DNA from: Spirochaeta cellobiosiphila DSM 17781
GTDB lineage: Bacteria; Spirochaetota; Spirochaetia; DSM-17781
DNA: 64,000 nucleotides
Reading direction: 5' to 3'
Assembly (NCBI RefSeq): GCF_000426705.1
Contig: NZ_AUFW01000007.1
Coordinates: 310,001-374,000 of the forward strand
Within the stretch, counting starts at the first letter, position 1; each line of letters opens with the position of its first letter. Under the pieces are notes generated by a model. That model did no database searches. It saw nothing but the letters and a program-made list of their open reading frames with translations, and was not told the origin of the DNA. Shown here one piece after another: positions 45,641-53,663 of this stretch. Both the position numbers and the translations under genes were made by a program.

Positions 45641-46861
45641 ATGAAAATTTGGATCAAATATCTTATTGGAATACTGGCAGGTGTTATATTAGGAGTTTTT
45701 ATTCCCAATACATCATTTTCACTAATATCTGAAATTAGCGATTTAGTTATCCGAATTGGGAAGTACGCTGTTTATCCCTTAGTGTTTTTCTCTTTCTCAA
45801 TTGCTGTCTATAAAATGATGGAAGAAAAAGATAGTATAAAAACTTTTTTATATTCCCTCTTCTTTATTGTATTTAACACATTTGTTGTTTTATTAATTGG
45901 GGCAACTGTAGCGTTTATAATAAATCCTAGACGTATCCCAATAATCACAGAAGAAGTAGCTCAAGTACAGGCTAGTAATTGGATTGATGTATTTAAATTG
46001 CTTATACCAGATAATGTATTTAATGTCTTTTTAGGAGCAAATGCTCTCCTGCCTATTTTATTTTTTAGTTTTATGATTGGTATTCATTTAAATTATGATA
46101 AAAGAGAAACCTTAATTATAAAAGATGTGTTAGATACTCTAGGTAAATTATTCTACCAAATGAATAGTTTAATTGTTGAACTTTTAAGCTTAGGAATGAT
46201 TGCTTTAGGAACATTTTATACAATTCAATGGAAAATGGTTGAAGACATAACCCCCTATTTACAAGTTGTATTAATTATTGGAATATTCACAGTCTTTCTT
46301 CTATTCGTTATTTATCCCCTACTAACTATGTTAATTACTAAAACAAAAAATCCATATCAATTATTAAGAGGGTATATTGGTTCAATAATGGCTGCTTTGA
46401 TATCTGGTAATTCTATATTTGCATATGGAACTATTGTTAAAGAAAGTAGAGAAAACCTGGGTATTCCCAGAAAAATAGGAGCTATACACCTTCCTTTGAA
46501 TATTTTATTTGGACGGCCTGGTACAGCGGTTATCACAGCAGTAAGTTTTTTTGTAATTCTAAGATCTTATTCAAGTCTAGAAATTACTATTTTTCAATAT
46601 TTATGGACTTTTGGATTCTCATTTCTCATTTCATTCACACTACCCTTTCATTCCTATGGAGCATCATATGTTGCCCTTTCTATGCTTTGTGGCTTATACG
46701 GCAAGGGGATGGAAGACGGTTTCTTAAATTTACAACCAATTCTATTTGTGTTATCTAGTTTTGGAGCCTCTATTGATGCCGGATCAGCTTTAGTTAATGG
46801 ATATTTTACCTCTGATAAACTTGGAAGAACTCACAAAATTAATCCTAAATATTATATTTAA
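45641..46861 (+). CDS. DAACS-family dicarboxylate/amino acid:cation symporter
   Basis: 406 residues, SDF (GltP/DctA-type) transporter with about eight membrane helices and hairpin loops. Visible landmarks are IGKYAVYPLVFFSF near residue 40, GNSIFAYGTIVKE, where classical members have a Ser-rich hairpin, and ALSMLCGLYG with DAGSALVNG at the end. It is divergent from characterised members, so the substrate is open. AGGAGTAC precedes the ATG. Lies with the SDR-like gene opposite TetR. The 3' end overlaps the next convergent gene by 17 bases. Confidence 0.85.
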   Translation: MKIWIKYLIGILAGVILGVFIPNTSFSLISEISDLVIRIGKYAVYPLVFFSFSIAVYKMMEEKDSIKTFLYSLFFIVFNTFVVLLIGATVAFIINPRRIPIITEEVAQVQASNWIDVFKLLIPDNVFNVFLGANALLPILFFSFMIGIHLNYDKRETLIIKDVLDTLGKLFYQMNSLIVELLSLGMIALGTFYTIQWKMVEDITPYLQVVLIIGIFTVFLLFVIYPLLTMLITKTKNPYQLLRGYIGSIMAALISGNSIFAYGTIVKESRENLGIPRKIGAIHLPLNILFGRPGTAVITAVSFFVILRSYSSLEITIFQYLWTFGFSFLISFTLPFHSYGASYVALSMLCGLYGKGMEDGFLNLQPILFVLSSFGASIDAGSALVNGYFTSDKLGRTHKINPKYYI

Positions 46862-47453
46862 AGGAAATACCGCACTTAATGGTTAAGTTATCAAATGGAT
46901 CAACCTTAGAAATTAATAGAGGGTAATAAATGGCAAACTGACTTTCAATATCCCATTTATTACTAATTTCACTTTCAAAGCCAAAACCAACTCCTGGGTA
47001 AAGAAAATGTCCACTTCCATTAAAATTAGTAAAAAGACTAGATCTGTATTTTTCACCTTCGCCATAACTTATTAATGGGATTCTAAAAACAAAAGCTGGT
47101 GAAAGAAATAGATATGGTTTAATAACTGTTTTTAAATCTATGTGGTACAGAAACTGTGGATCCAACATCACCGTCAAGACACTAATAGCATCTTTATATT
47201 CTATTTCTACAGGAACTGTCCTATTATCAATATTAGAATAGTCATTTATCCAAAAAATCATATGCGGTTCAAAAACAACATACTCATTAATTGGTCTATT
47301 TCCATACACATCAAATGCTGTTAATAGAGGACTAGGTGCACTATCTTCATGACTATTATGTATATACACACTATTTAAACCTGCACCAATTTGCCATTGA
47401 CTAAAGCTAAGTGTTGAGACCAGCATTAATATAAATATACCAAATAAACGCAT
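46845..47453 (-). CDS. Secreted beta-rich protein, probably outer-membrane (202 aa)
   Basis: The ATG at 47453 opens a signal peptide (RLFGIFILMLVSTLSFSQ) and is preferred over an in-frame TTG at 47471. The mature chain shows alternating hydrophobic/aromatic strands and repeated Gly/Asp turns, ending GISFKYNI. It fits a small outer-membrane barrel, though I cannot name the family. It begins 8 bases after the lipoprotein gene upstream and converges on the symporter. Confidence 0.65.
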   Translation of the reverse strand: MRLFGIFILMLVSTLSFSQWQIGAGLNSVYIHNSHEDSAPSPLLTAFDVYGNRPINEYVVFEPHMIFWINDYSNIDNRTVPVEIEYKDAISVLTVMLDPQFLYHIDLKTVIKPYLFLSPAFVFRIPLISYGEGEKYRSSLFTNFNGSGHFLYPGVGFGFESEISNKWDIESQFAIYYPLLISKVDPFDNLTIKCGISFKYNI

Positions 47454-47460
47454 ACTAATA

Positions 47461-48531
47461 TTATATATCAAAATAGTAATAAGGAAGGTAGATTATTCCA
47501 CTATTGCCAACTTTATAAAAGTCCTGTTCTTCCCACAAGAGATAATATCCCTGTTCATTCCAGATAATATTGGTAATTCCAATATTACTTGGCATATTTG
47601 GTATACTATAAAAGTCACTAACAGAACCATTTTCATACAAGAAGATAACCCTTCCTTCAGGTAAATAAATAAAAAGACTGTTACCTAGAGCATAAGCCAG
47701 GATTTCTTTTAATTCTGAGTTACCAGACAGCAACTCTCTTGTTGAACCTATTTGGTATCTTTCAGGAGCCTTTTGATCTTTACTTCTAATTGTCAAATGT
47801 TCCACACTTGATTTACCATAAAAATCGTTCAATTTGGCTATTAATTCTGTATATATTCTTGGAGCCTCTGGCGGTAAAATAAAATCATAACTAGCTCTAT
47901 ATTCACTTATAGATATAGATTTAAATTGCTCTAACCCTGGATGATATAAGAAATAATCAAAGTAAATTCTGTCTCGTTGATTTCTTTTTACTTCTATAGC
48001 CCAATCACCTGATTGCCTTTGGACAAGCCCAGTCATTTCTTCTGCATTATTAACTATAAACGGTAGAGGTCTCACACTATATTGACCATTACTGAACTGA
48101 AGCCAATTAACTCTATCGAGATGTGGTTTGCTATGTCCAAATACAGTGTTGTAGTAGATATGAATATTAATTTTACCCCCATACCTAAACATGTTCACAG
48201 CACTTCTTTCTGTAAAAAGTATATCTGGAAAATAGGAAAATTCAAGATCTTGGTTGATTTGCTTGATATTTATCAATCCATAATGGTTAGCAAGCCCCCA
48301 GATATCATTATCTGACTCAATGATATCTACTAATCTATCTTTTTCAGACCACGCTAACCACGAAGCAGGCTTCCTATTACTCCAGCTTGTCAACCTTTGT
48401 AATTTTTTATCCTGCCATATATAAATAAAATGATCTTTTTGGGGTTTATCATCAATATCTTTTTTCTCGACAGATTGATAGCAACTTAAAAGAGACAATA
48501 GAGATAATATAAGTATTAAAAAACGAATCAT
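47461..48531 (-). CDS. Lipoprotein of unknown function (356 aa)
   Basis: Signal peptide ends in the lipobox LLSC (Cys17). The rest is beta-rich with many Trp, Tyr and Asp, somewhat like a propeller protein (IYIWQDKKLQRLTSW, WLAWSEKDRLVDI, IIWNEQGYYLLWEEQDFY), but repeats are not regular enough to count. No enzyme motif. Sits between the DUF2259-like gene (7 bases away) and the small barrel-like protein on the same strand, so the three look co-transcribed. Confidence 0.75.
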   Translation of the reverse strand: MIRFLILILSLLSLLSCYQSVEKKDIDDKPQKDHFIYIWQDKKLQRLTSWSNRKPASWLAWSEKDRLVDIIESDNDIWGLANHYGLINIKQINQDLEFSYFPDILFTERSAVNMFRYGGKINIHIYYNTVFGHSKPHLDRVNWLQFSNGQYSVRPLPFIVNNAEEMTGLVQRQSGDWAIEVKRNQRDRIYFDYFLYHPGLEQFKSISISEYRASYDFILPPEAPRIYTELIAKLNDFYGKSSVEHLTIRSKDQKAPERYQIGSTRELLSGNSELKEILAYALGNSLFIYLPEGRVIFLYENGSVSDFYSIPNMPSNIGITNIIWNEQGYYLLWEEQDFYKVGNSGIIYLPYYYFDI

Positions 48532-48538
48532 TAAATGG

Positions 48539-49240
48539 CTATTTCAAACTTACAGTCTCAACCATATATCTAACTCCGCCGCCCTGGGCTTCAGATAAAT
48601 TCTTTTCGATAACAAAAACAAGCGAATTACCATCAGGACTTTTAATAATTCTATTGATCCTATAGCTACTTATTCCAGGTCGATAATAATTAGGCAAACC
48701 AACAGTTTTTCTTATTTTGCCACTATTATTAAGAGTGATATCTAGCTGTATAAAAAAAGATGACCTTTCTTGTTTTCCAGTGCCTTCTTTTTTCTGATCA
48801 ATATTCACCTGATAATTATCTTTAGTTACAAAATCAGTAAAATTAATACCAGAAAGGTCTTTAGAAACATCATTAGGTTCCATAACTCTTACAAAAATTA
48901 ATCGACCTTGATTAAGATATTGAATGCCATATTTCTTTCTTTGAGGAACCATTTCCTCCAATAGAGAATACAAAGCCCCCTGCGCTGTTCCACCCAAGCT
49001 GATTGTCGAATTGAATTCTTTCTTTCTCACACCATCATTTAAGAATTGATTACTTGAGACATCGACTAAATACACTTCACCATAAGGGTTATGATTTTCA
49101 TCGGTTACACCATACTGACCGAAATAAAAATACCTTCCATCTGCAGAAAAACCTAAATTGACAAAATCTGCCACATCTCCAGCAAACACCCCAACCTGTA
49201 CAAATCCATATAATAAAAGTAGCAATATAGTTTTTTTCAT
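48539..49240 (-). CDS. Secreted DUF2259-like protein
   Basis: 233 residues from the ATG at 49240, which opens a signal peptide (KKTILLLLLYGFVQVGVFAG) and has GAGGTG seven bases upstream; an earlier in-frame ATG at 49270 is not needed. The pattern NLGFSADGRYFYFGQYGVTD, EVYLVDVSSNQF and SPDGNSLVFVIE agrees with DUF2259, a family of predicted secreted proteins of unknown role. First gene of a three-gene leftward set. Confidence 0.72.
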   Translation of the reverse strand: MKKTILLLLLYGFVQVGVFAGDVADFVNLGFSADGRYFYFGQYGVTDENHNPYGEVYLVDVSSNQFLNDGVRKKEFNSTISLGGTAQGALYSLLEEMVPQRKKYGIQYLNQGRLIFVRVMEPNDVSKDLSGINFTDFVTKDNYQVNIDQKKEGTGKQERSSFFIQLDITLNNSGKIRKTVGLPNYYRPGISSYRINRIIKSPDGNSLVFVIEKNLSEAQGGGVRYMVETVSLK

Positions 49241-49299
49241 TAGTCTGCACCTCACTATTACTATCGACAAATAACAAACAAGATTAAAGTATTTTTCCT

Positions 49300-49328
49300 T
49301 TGACCTAGTTACTCGTATAGTGTTTAAT
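49300..49328 (+). promoter_or_regulatory. Promoter of the 49337 gene (leaderless)
   Basis: TTGACC (49300-49305), a 17-base spacer and TTTAAT (49323-49328). The ATG at 49337 is eight bases after the -10 and has no Shine-Dalgarno, so transcript and coding start should coincide or nearly so. Confidence 0.5.
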
Positions 49329-49336
49329 TCTAGTAT

Positions 49337-50179
49337 ATGACATTGGCCCTTAGAAGTACTTTTACATTATTATCAGTTATTCTATCATTACTTTTATCAA
49401 TTTTAGGTATTTATATATTTGCTCAACTCCTTTATCTTCATGGTCTGTCATTTTTTGAACAACTTAACTTGTCCAGTTCCTGGATTTGGTGGTTTCTAAC
49501 AGATGAATCACCTGTTATGCCAAAACAAGCTTTCCAAACTTCTATCTCTGCCATTATCCTTAGCTTGATTGCCTTCATTGCGCTTGTATTATTTAGAATG
49601 TATTTCCGAAAAACATCATCACCAGAAGTCTTTTTCTTTTCCTTATTTCTTTTAACTTTATCTTTTAATGTTTTAAGAATTTTAAATCTGTATATCTATA
49701 GTGAAAATTATATAATTAACTTTATAGAACTGAACACAAGAATTATCCTTATGTCTCGTATATCAGGTTGCCTGTTCTTATTGTCAGCCTCTTTATATGC
49801 AGCGGACTTTAAATATCAAGATTATGGAATACTCATATTATTAAATATAGTATTGTCTTTTCTAATAAGTGCGAATATCCCAATTAATGATATGAAAATA
49901 TCCTCTAACCTGCTTAACACACCAGGAGATCTTCCCTATTTTGTCATATTTCTTCTTATAATAGAACTATTAGGAATACTTAATCTTATTGTTGCGTTTC
50001 TCATTAAGAATAATCAGGATTACTTATATTTAGCTGTGAATTTATTATTTGTTTATCTAGGTATTGAATTAGTATTCCAACCCTTGCCTATCCTGATAAA
50101 CGTCTTGGGATATGTACTTTTAATTATTGGAACAATCAGATTCGGAATCCGATTCCATAGAATATATCTTTGGATCTAA
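49337..50179 (+). CDS. Multi-spanning membrane protein (280 aa)
   Basis: Eight hydrophobic helices cover most of the chain, with short polar loops. There are few charged residues beyond an RMYFRK loop and the C-terminal FGIRFHRIYLWI. It resembles the sensing region of 7TM signalling proteins without an attached output domain, but I find no family motif. The downstream neighbour converges with the stops adjacent. Function unknown. Confidence 0.7.
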   Translation: MTLALRSTFTLLSVILSLLLSILGIYIFAQLLYLHGLSFFEQLNLSSSWIWWFLTDESPVMPKQAFQTSISAIILSLIAFIALVLFRMYFRKTSSPEVFFFSLFLLTLSFNVLRILNLYIYSENYIINFIELNTRIILMSRISGCLFLLSASLYAADFKYQDYGILILLNIVLSFLISANIPINDMKISSNLLNTPGDLPYFVIFLLIIELLGILNLIVAFLIKNNQDYLYLAVNLLFVYLGIELVFQPLPILINVLGYVLLIIGTIRFGIRFHRIYLWI

Positions 50180-50800
50180 TTAGGCCATTATTATCAAAGA
50201 AAATAGCCCTGTTAGTACAGGAATAGCTATATTATCAAAATCTCTTAATGGAAAAATTTCTACAAATCCGCAAAACAACGCTATAGCGATACTCAAAGAA
50301 ACATCATTAGTAATAAAAAAAACTGCTATTAAAACTGCTATTATACCAGCCAAAGTTCCTTCAAAAGTTTTTCCACCAGTAAATGGGATTTTTATAATAC
50401 CAAAATATTTACCAACCAGACTGGAAATACCATCTCCAAAGGCCAAAGCATATATTCCAATAGAAGCTGATGGTTCAGGATATAATAACAAACATAACAT
50501 AGTCCCCAATCCTAGGGTAATGGGTCCTAAGACCATCTTACCAGAATCACGCTTTCTGGCTGCCATCACTGTCACCTTACTTAATACAGGTATATTTATT
50601 CCGTTAGTTCTTAACATCTCACTAACAGAATAAAAAATGGTTCCTAATGCCAACAAAACCATAGTTAAATTTAAATTAATTTTAGCGAATAACGGAACTA
50701 ATGCAATAGTCATATGAATAGACTTGCGAACTAGTTCAGTACGTAATTCTGAACGATCGCTTTTCTTAACTAAACTCACTGTTCCAATCACTTGTTCCAT
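50180..50800 (-). CDS. Dolichol/phytol kinase-type CTP-dependent lipid kinase homologue
   Basis: 206 residues from the ATG at 50800, which has GAGGA seven bases upstream; a start at 50821 sits on its own AAGGG. About six membrane helices. The family pattern is VRKSIHMTIALVPLF, then AFGDGISSLVGKYFG (CTP-binding acidic site), FTGGKTFEGTLAG and FVEIFPLRDFDNIAIP, as in the SEC59/VTE5/phytol kinase branch of CDP-diglyceride synthetase relatives. It phosphorylates an isoprenoid or other lipid alcohol, most likely; the substrate is not known. 138 bases follow without a gene. Confidence 0.8.
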   Translation of the reverse strand: MEQVIGTVSLVKKSDRSELRTELVRKSIHMTIALVPLFAKINLNLTMVLLALGTIFYSVSEMLRTNGINIPVLSKVTVMAARKRDSGKMVLGPITLGLGTMLCLLLYPEPSASIGIYALAFGDGISSLVGKYFGIIKIPFTGGKTFEGTLAGIIAVLIAVFFITNDVSLSIAIALFCGFVEIFPLRDFDNIAIPVLTGLFSLIIMA

Positions 50801-50959
50801 ATTCAAATCCTCATCACTCATCCCTTACATATTATGCAATTATTTTGCCAACAATAAAAATATTACTTATTTATATAATATATATAGAATTAAACACCAC
50901 TAATATAGTTTATCTAATGAACCAACCTTATTTGTGTATACTATTTAATACAAACTAAT

Positions 50960-51598
50960 TCATTTTTTACTATGAATTTCTTTTTTAAGATCTTCTAGGT
51001 CAGTTCTTAAATCATTTATTTGTAGCTTTAGCTTTCTTTGGGCATGGGCAGTGTAAATCATTCGCAATAGAGTTACAGGGATATAGGATAGAATCGCTAT
51101 CAAAACTTTGTTGATAAGAAAATCAGATTGAAAACTCGAATTCTCAGGACTTATATAAGGCCATATAGATTTTAGAAGGTCTATATTCTTCGCCTCTTCC
51201 ATTAAATATATCACAGGAATCAAAAAAGGAGGATAAAGCCTAACACTAAACAAAACTATTAGACTCACTATTGAAATCAGTAAATAGGATATTGTGATAA
51301 GAACGAAGGAGCGCCTATAACTTTTGGGTCCTCTAAGACTGGATATCTTCAATAATATTGATAATGTTAATATCAATATTATCTGTAATACCATACCAAT
51401 TATGTCTAATGGAATAACAATATTGTTAGAAAAACCAGAAAACATAGTCAGCAAGAAAATAGAACTCGGTGTAACCATTAATAAAAAACGCCAAGGGCTG
51501 TCTTCTGCATAGTTTAAAGGATGTTCCCATTGTTTATACAAATATATTGACCATGACACAATTATCAAAAAGGTAAGAATATAAATTAACCAAATCAT
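50960..51598 (-). CDS. Membrane protein with C-terminal coiled coil (212 aa)
   Basis: The ATG at 51598 overlaps the transglutaminase-like stop in ATGA, with TTGGAG ten bases upstream; a start at 51631 is possible but lies inside that gene. Six hydrophobic helices are followed by a charged helix at the end (LKLQINDLRTDLEDLKKEI) that should form a coiled coil. No family recognised. Translational coupling suggests it works with the transglutaminase-like protein or Lgt. Confidence 0.7.
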   Translation of the reverse strand: MIWLIYILTFLIIVSWSIYLYKQWEHPLNYAEDSPWRFLLMVTPSSIFLLTMFSGFSNNIVIPLDIIGMVLQIILILTLSILLKISSLRGPKSYRRSFVLITISYLLISIVSLIVLFSVRLYPPFLIPVIYLMEEAKNIDLLKSIWPYISPENSSFQSDFLINKVLIAILSYIPVTLLRMIYTAHAQRKLKLQINDLRTDLEDLKKEIHSKK

Positions 51599-52707
51599 CT
51601 TGAGCGGCTCCAAAAGGATACGCCTAACCATTTACTAGGATCAGCTACATTACTCCCAATCAAACCAATGGATACAGATTCTGTAGTTTCTGCTACTACA
51701 TATTTTCTAGAATTAAAATTAAATTGGGCTCCAGTATAATCCATACTTATACCGACCATAGCATGAGAATACTCTTCAGATACCATCAATATTGATTCCA
51801 CCCCCCAATGCTCTAAAATACTTATAATGAGTAAGGATCGCGAATCACAATCACCACTAAACTCATAAGCTGTAGCTACAGGTGACAATAGATCTGAGAA
51901 AAGTTCAGATCTTGTATACTTAAAATTTTGAACCCATGACACTAGTTTCTGAATTCTTTCAGTCTCTGAGTACTCGGACCAGTATATATCAAGAAAAGAA
52001 GACAAAACATCAAGTCGTTCATAGTTATCTTCATATATAAGCTGATAATATCTAATCCATGCTTCAGTAAAATCATTTTTACCATAAGAGGCCAGTATCC
52101 TTGCTTCCCGTTCAATTATAATCTGACTAACCTTAATAGAATTTTGATCGTAAAAAATATATCTGTTATCTAAAACCAAACCTTTTTCATTATCTTGTTT
52201 AAAATGAGAAGCAACACTAATAATTCCTGCACAATTTTGAATAGGGAGGATACGGACACTATCAATGGTGGATAGTATAATGTCAGAGGCATTATCAAAA
52301 TCGTTCTGAAGGGTAAAGCAAGAAATACCAAGAAATCCATCTTTGGTTTCAACAAAGGCAAAAACACCAGTCATATCTATAGCATTAACTACAAAATCAT
52401 AAAAACCCAATACACCTTTATATGAACGATACTTAAAATCTGTTGAGTCTCCAACTAATACAAATTGATCTGAATACAAATCAACCAACTGATTTAAACC
52501 TTGTATTTCTTTTGAAGTATAATACCCAATTTGACAGGCAATCTTTCCATCTGAAGAGCTAAAAGACCACAAAAAATCATTAGTGTTATCCACAATTTTC
52601 CAGCCCACTGGTAAGTAAATAGAATATTGACCTAACTGATTTATTATAGGATCTGCTCCTAATCTCTGAACAATTATAAATAAGAACAGGAGCAGTAGCT
52701 TTTTCAT
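51595..52707 (-). CDS. Secreted transglutaminase-like protein
   Basis: 370 residues with a signal peptide ending LGADP. The C-terminal 130 residues hold the cysteine-protease-like transglutaminase core: Cys in SGDCDSRSLLIISILEHWG, His in YSHAMVGISM, and an Asp or Asn nearby in the next strand. The N-terminal 250 residues are beta-rich and unassigned. It could be a periplasmic protease or cross-linker. ATGA overlap with lgt upstream and with the next membrane protein downstream shows one transcript. Confidence 0.78.
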   Translation of the reverse strand: MKKLLLLFLFIIVQRLGADPIINQLGQYSIYLPVGWKIVDNTNDFLWSFSSSDGKIACQIGYYTSKEIQGLNQLVDLYSDQFVLVGDSTDFKYRSYKGVLGFYDFVVNAIDMTGVFAFVETKDGFLGISCFTLQNDFDNASDIILSTIDSVRILPIQNCAGIISVASHFKQDNEKGLVLDNRYIFYDQNSIKVSQIIIEREARILASYGKNDFTEAWIRYYQLIYEDNYERLDVLSSFLDIYWSEYSETERIQKLVSWVQNFKYTRSELFSDLLSPVATAYEFSGDCDSRSLLIISILEHWGVESILMVSEEYSHAMVGISMDYTGAQFNFNSRKYVVAETTESVSIGLIGSNVADPSKWLGVSFWSRSR

Positions 52708-53654
52708 TTTTTTGTCTTTCTATCCACTTGAACAAAAGCAATATAAGAAATAATTCCACCTAAAATCATTAGAAAACATAAAATCTGACCAGTAGTAAAA
52801 TTAAATAAGCTTTGAAAAAGATAGTTAGGATTATTTTGCACACCAAACATAATGGGGAAATCCATACCTACATCTGGTTCTCTAAAATATTCAATAACAA
52901 AGCGGAAGAATCCATAGCCTATCAAATAAAAACTAATCAGGCCTCCTCTAACTTTTACAAAACGGGGAATGACAAACCAAAGCAACAGCCAAAGAATCAC
53001 ACCTTCAAACAAAGCTTCATACAACTGAGAAGGATGTCTTGGTAGATTGATTTTATCCATGTTGTTCGCAATAGTAATATTCAATCTATTCATAGTATCT
53101 TTAACCCAGGGCTGATTAACATCAAACTTTTCAGCATTTGGAAATATAACACCCCATGGAGCAGTGGTTACTCTCCCATATAGTTCTCCATTCAAAAAAT
53201 TACCTATCCTTCCAAATGTATACCCTAATGGAATAGAGGTTACTAACATATCGCCCCAAACCAGAACATCCATTTTCTTGATCTTTGAGAAGATAACAGC
53301 AGCAATGGTTCCTCCAATTACACCACCATGATAACTCATACCAGCCAAGCCAGTAAAATGACCATTTTGAAAAGGCCAAAATATTAACCAGGGGGCAGTC
53401 CAATAACGGCCAGAAGTATCATATACCAAAGTAGCAAAGATTCTTGCCCCAACAATAACTCCAACAATGACCCAAGTAACATAATCACTTACAATATCTT
53501 TTTGCGTATTCAATTTTTTCTGTTTTATTTGATAATTCAATAAATAATACGCTATAGCAAAAGCAACCAAATACATAAGTCCATACCAACGTATTGGTAG
53601 CCCAGGAATTATTTCAGGTTTAATCCATGAGGGATAATTTAAATATGCCAGCAT
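52704..53654 (-). CDS. lgt: Prolipoprotein diacylglyceryl transferase
   Basis: Lgt moves diacylglycerol onto the lipobox Cys of prolipoproteins, the first step in their maturation. 316 residues with seven membrane helices and the Lgt signature GRIGNFLNGELYGR, the YHGGVIGG loop, RHPSQLYEALFEG and FREPD. AAGGAG precedes the ATG, in a leftward run after FapA. Several lipoproteins in this window are its expected substrates. Confidence 0.97.
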   Translation of the reverse strand: MLAYLNYPSWIKPEIIPGLPIRWYGLMYLVAFAIAYYLLNYQIKQKKLNTQKDIVSDYVTWVIVGVIVGARIFATLVYDTSGRYWTAPWLIFWPFQNGHFTGLAGMSYHGGVIGGTIAAVIFSKIKKMDVLVWGDMLVTSIPLGYTFGRIGNFLNGELYGRVTTAPWGVIFPNAEKFDVNQPWVKDTMNRLNITIANNMDKINLPRHPSQLYEALFEGVILWLLLWFVIPRFVKVRGGLISFYLIGYGFFRFVIEYFREPDVGMDFPIMFGVQNNPNYLFQSLFNFTTGQILCFLMILGGIISYIAFVQVDRKTKK

Positions 53655-53663
53655 CTTAACTCC

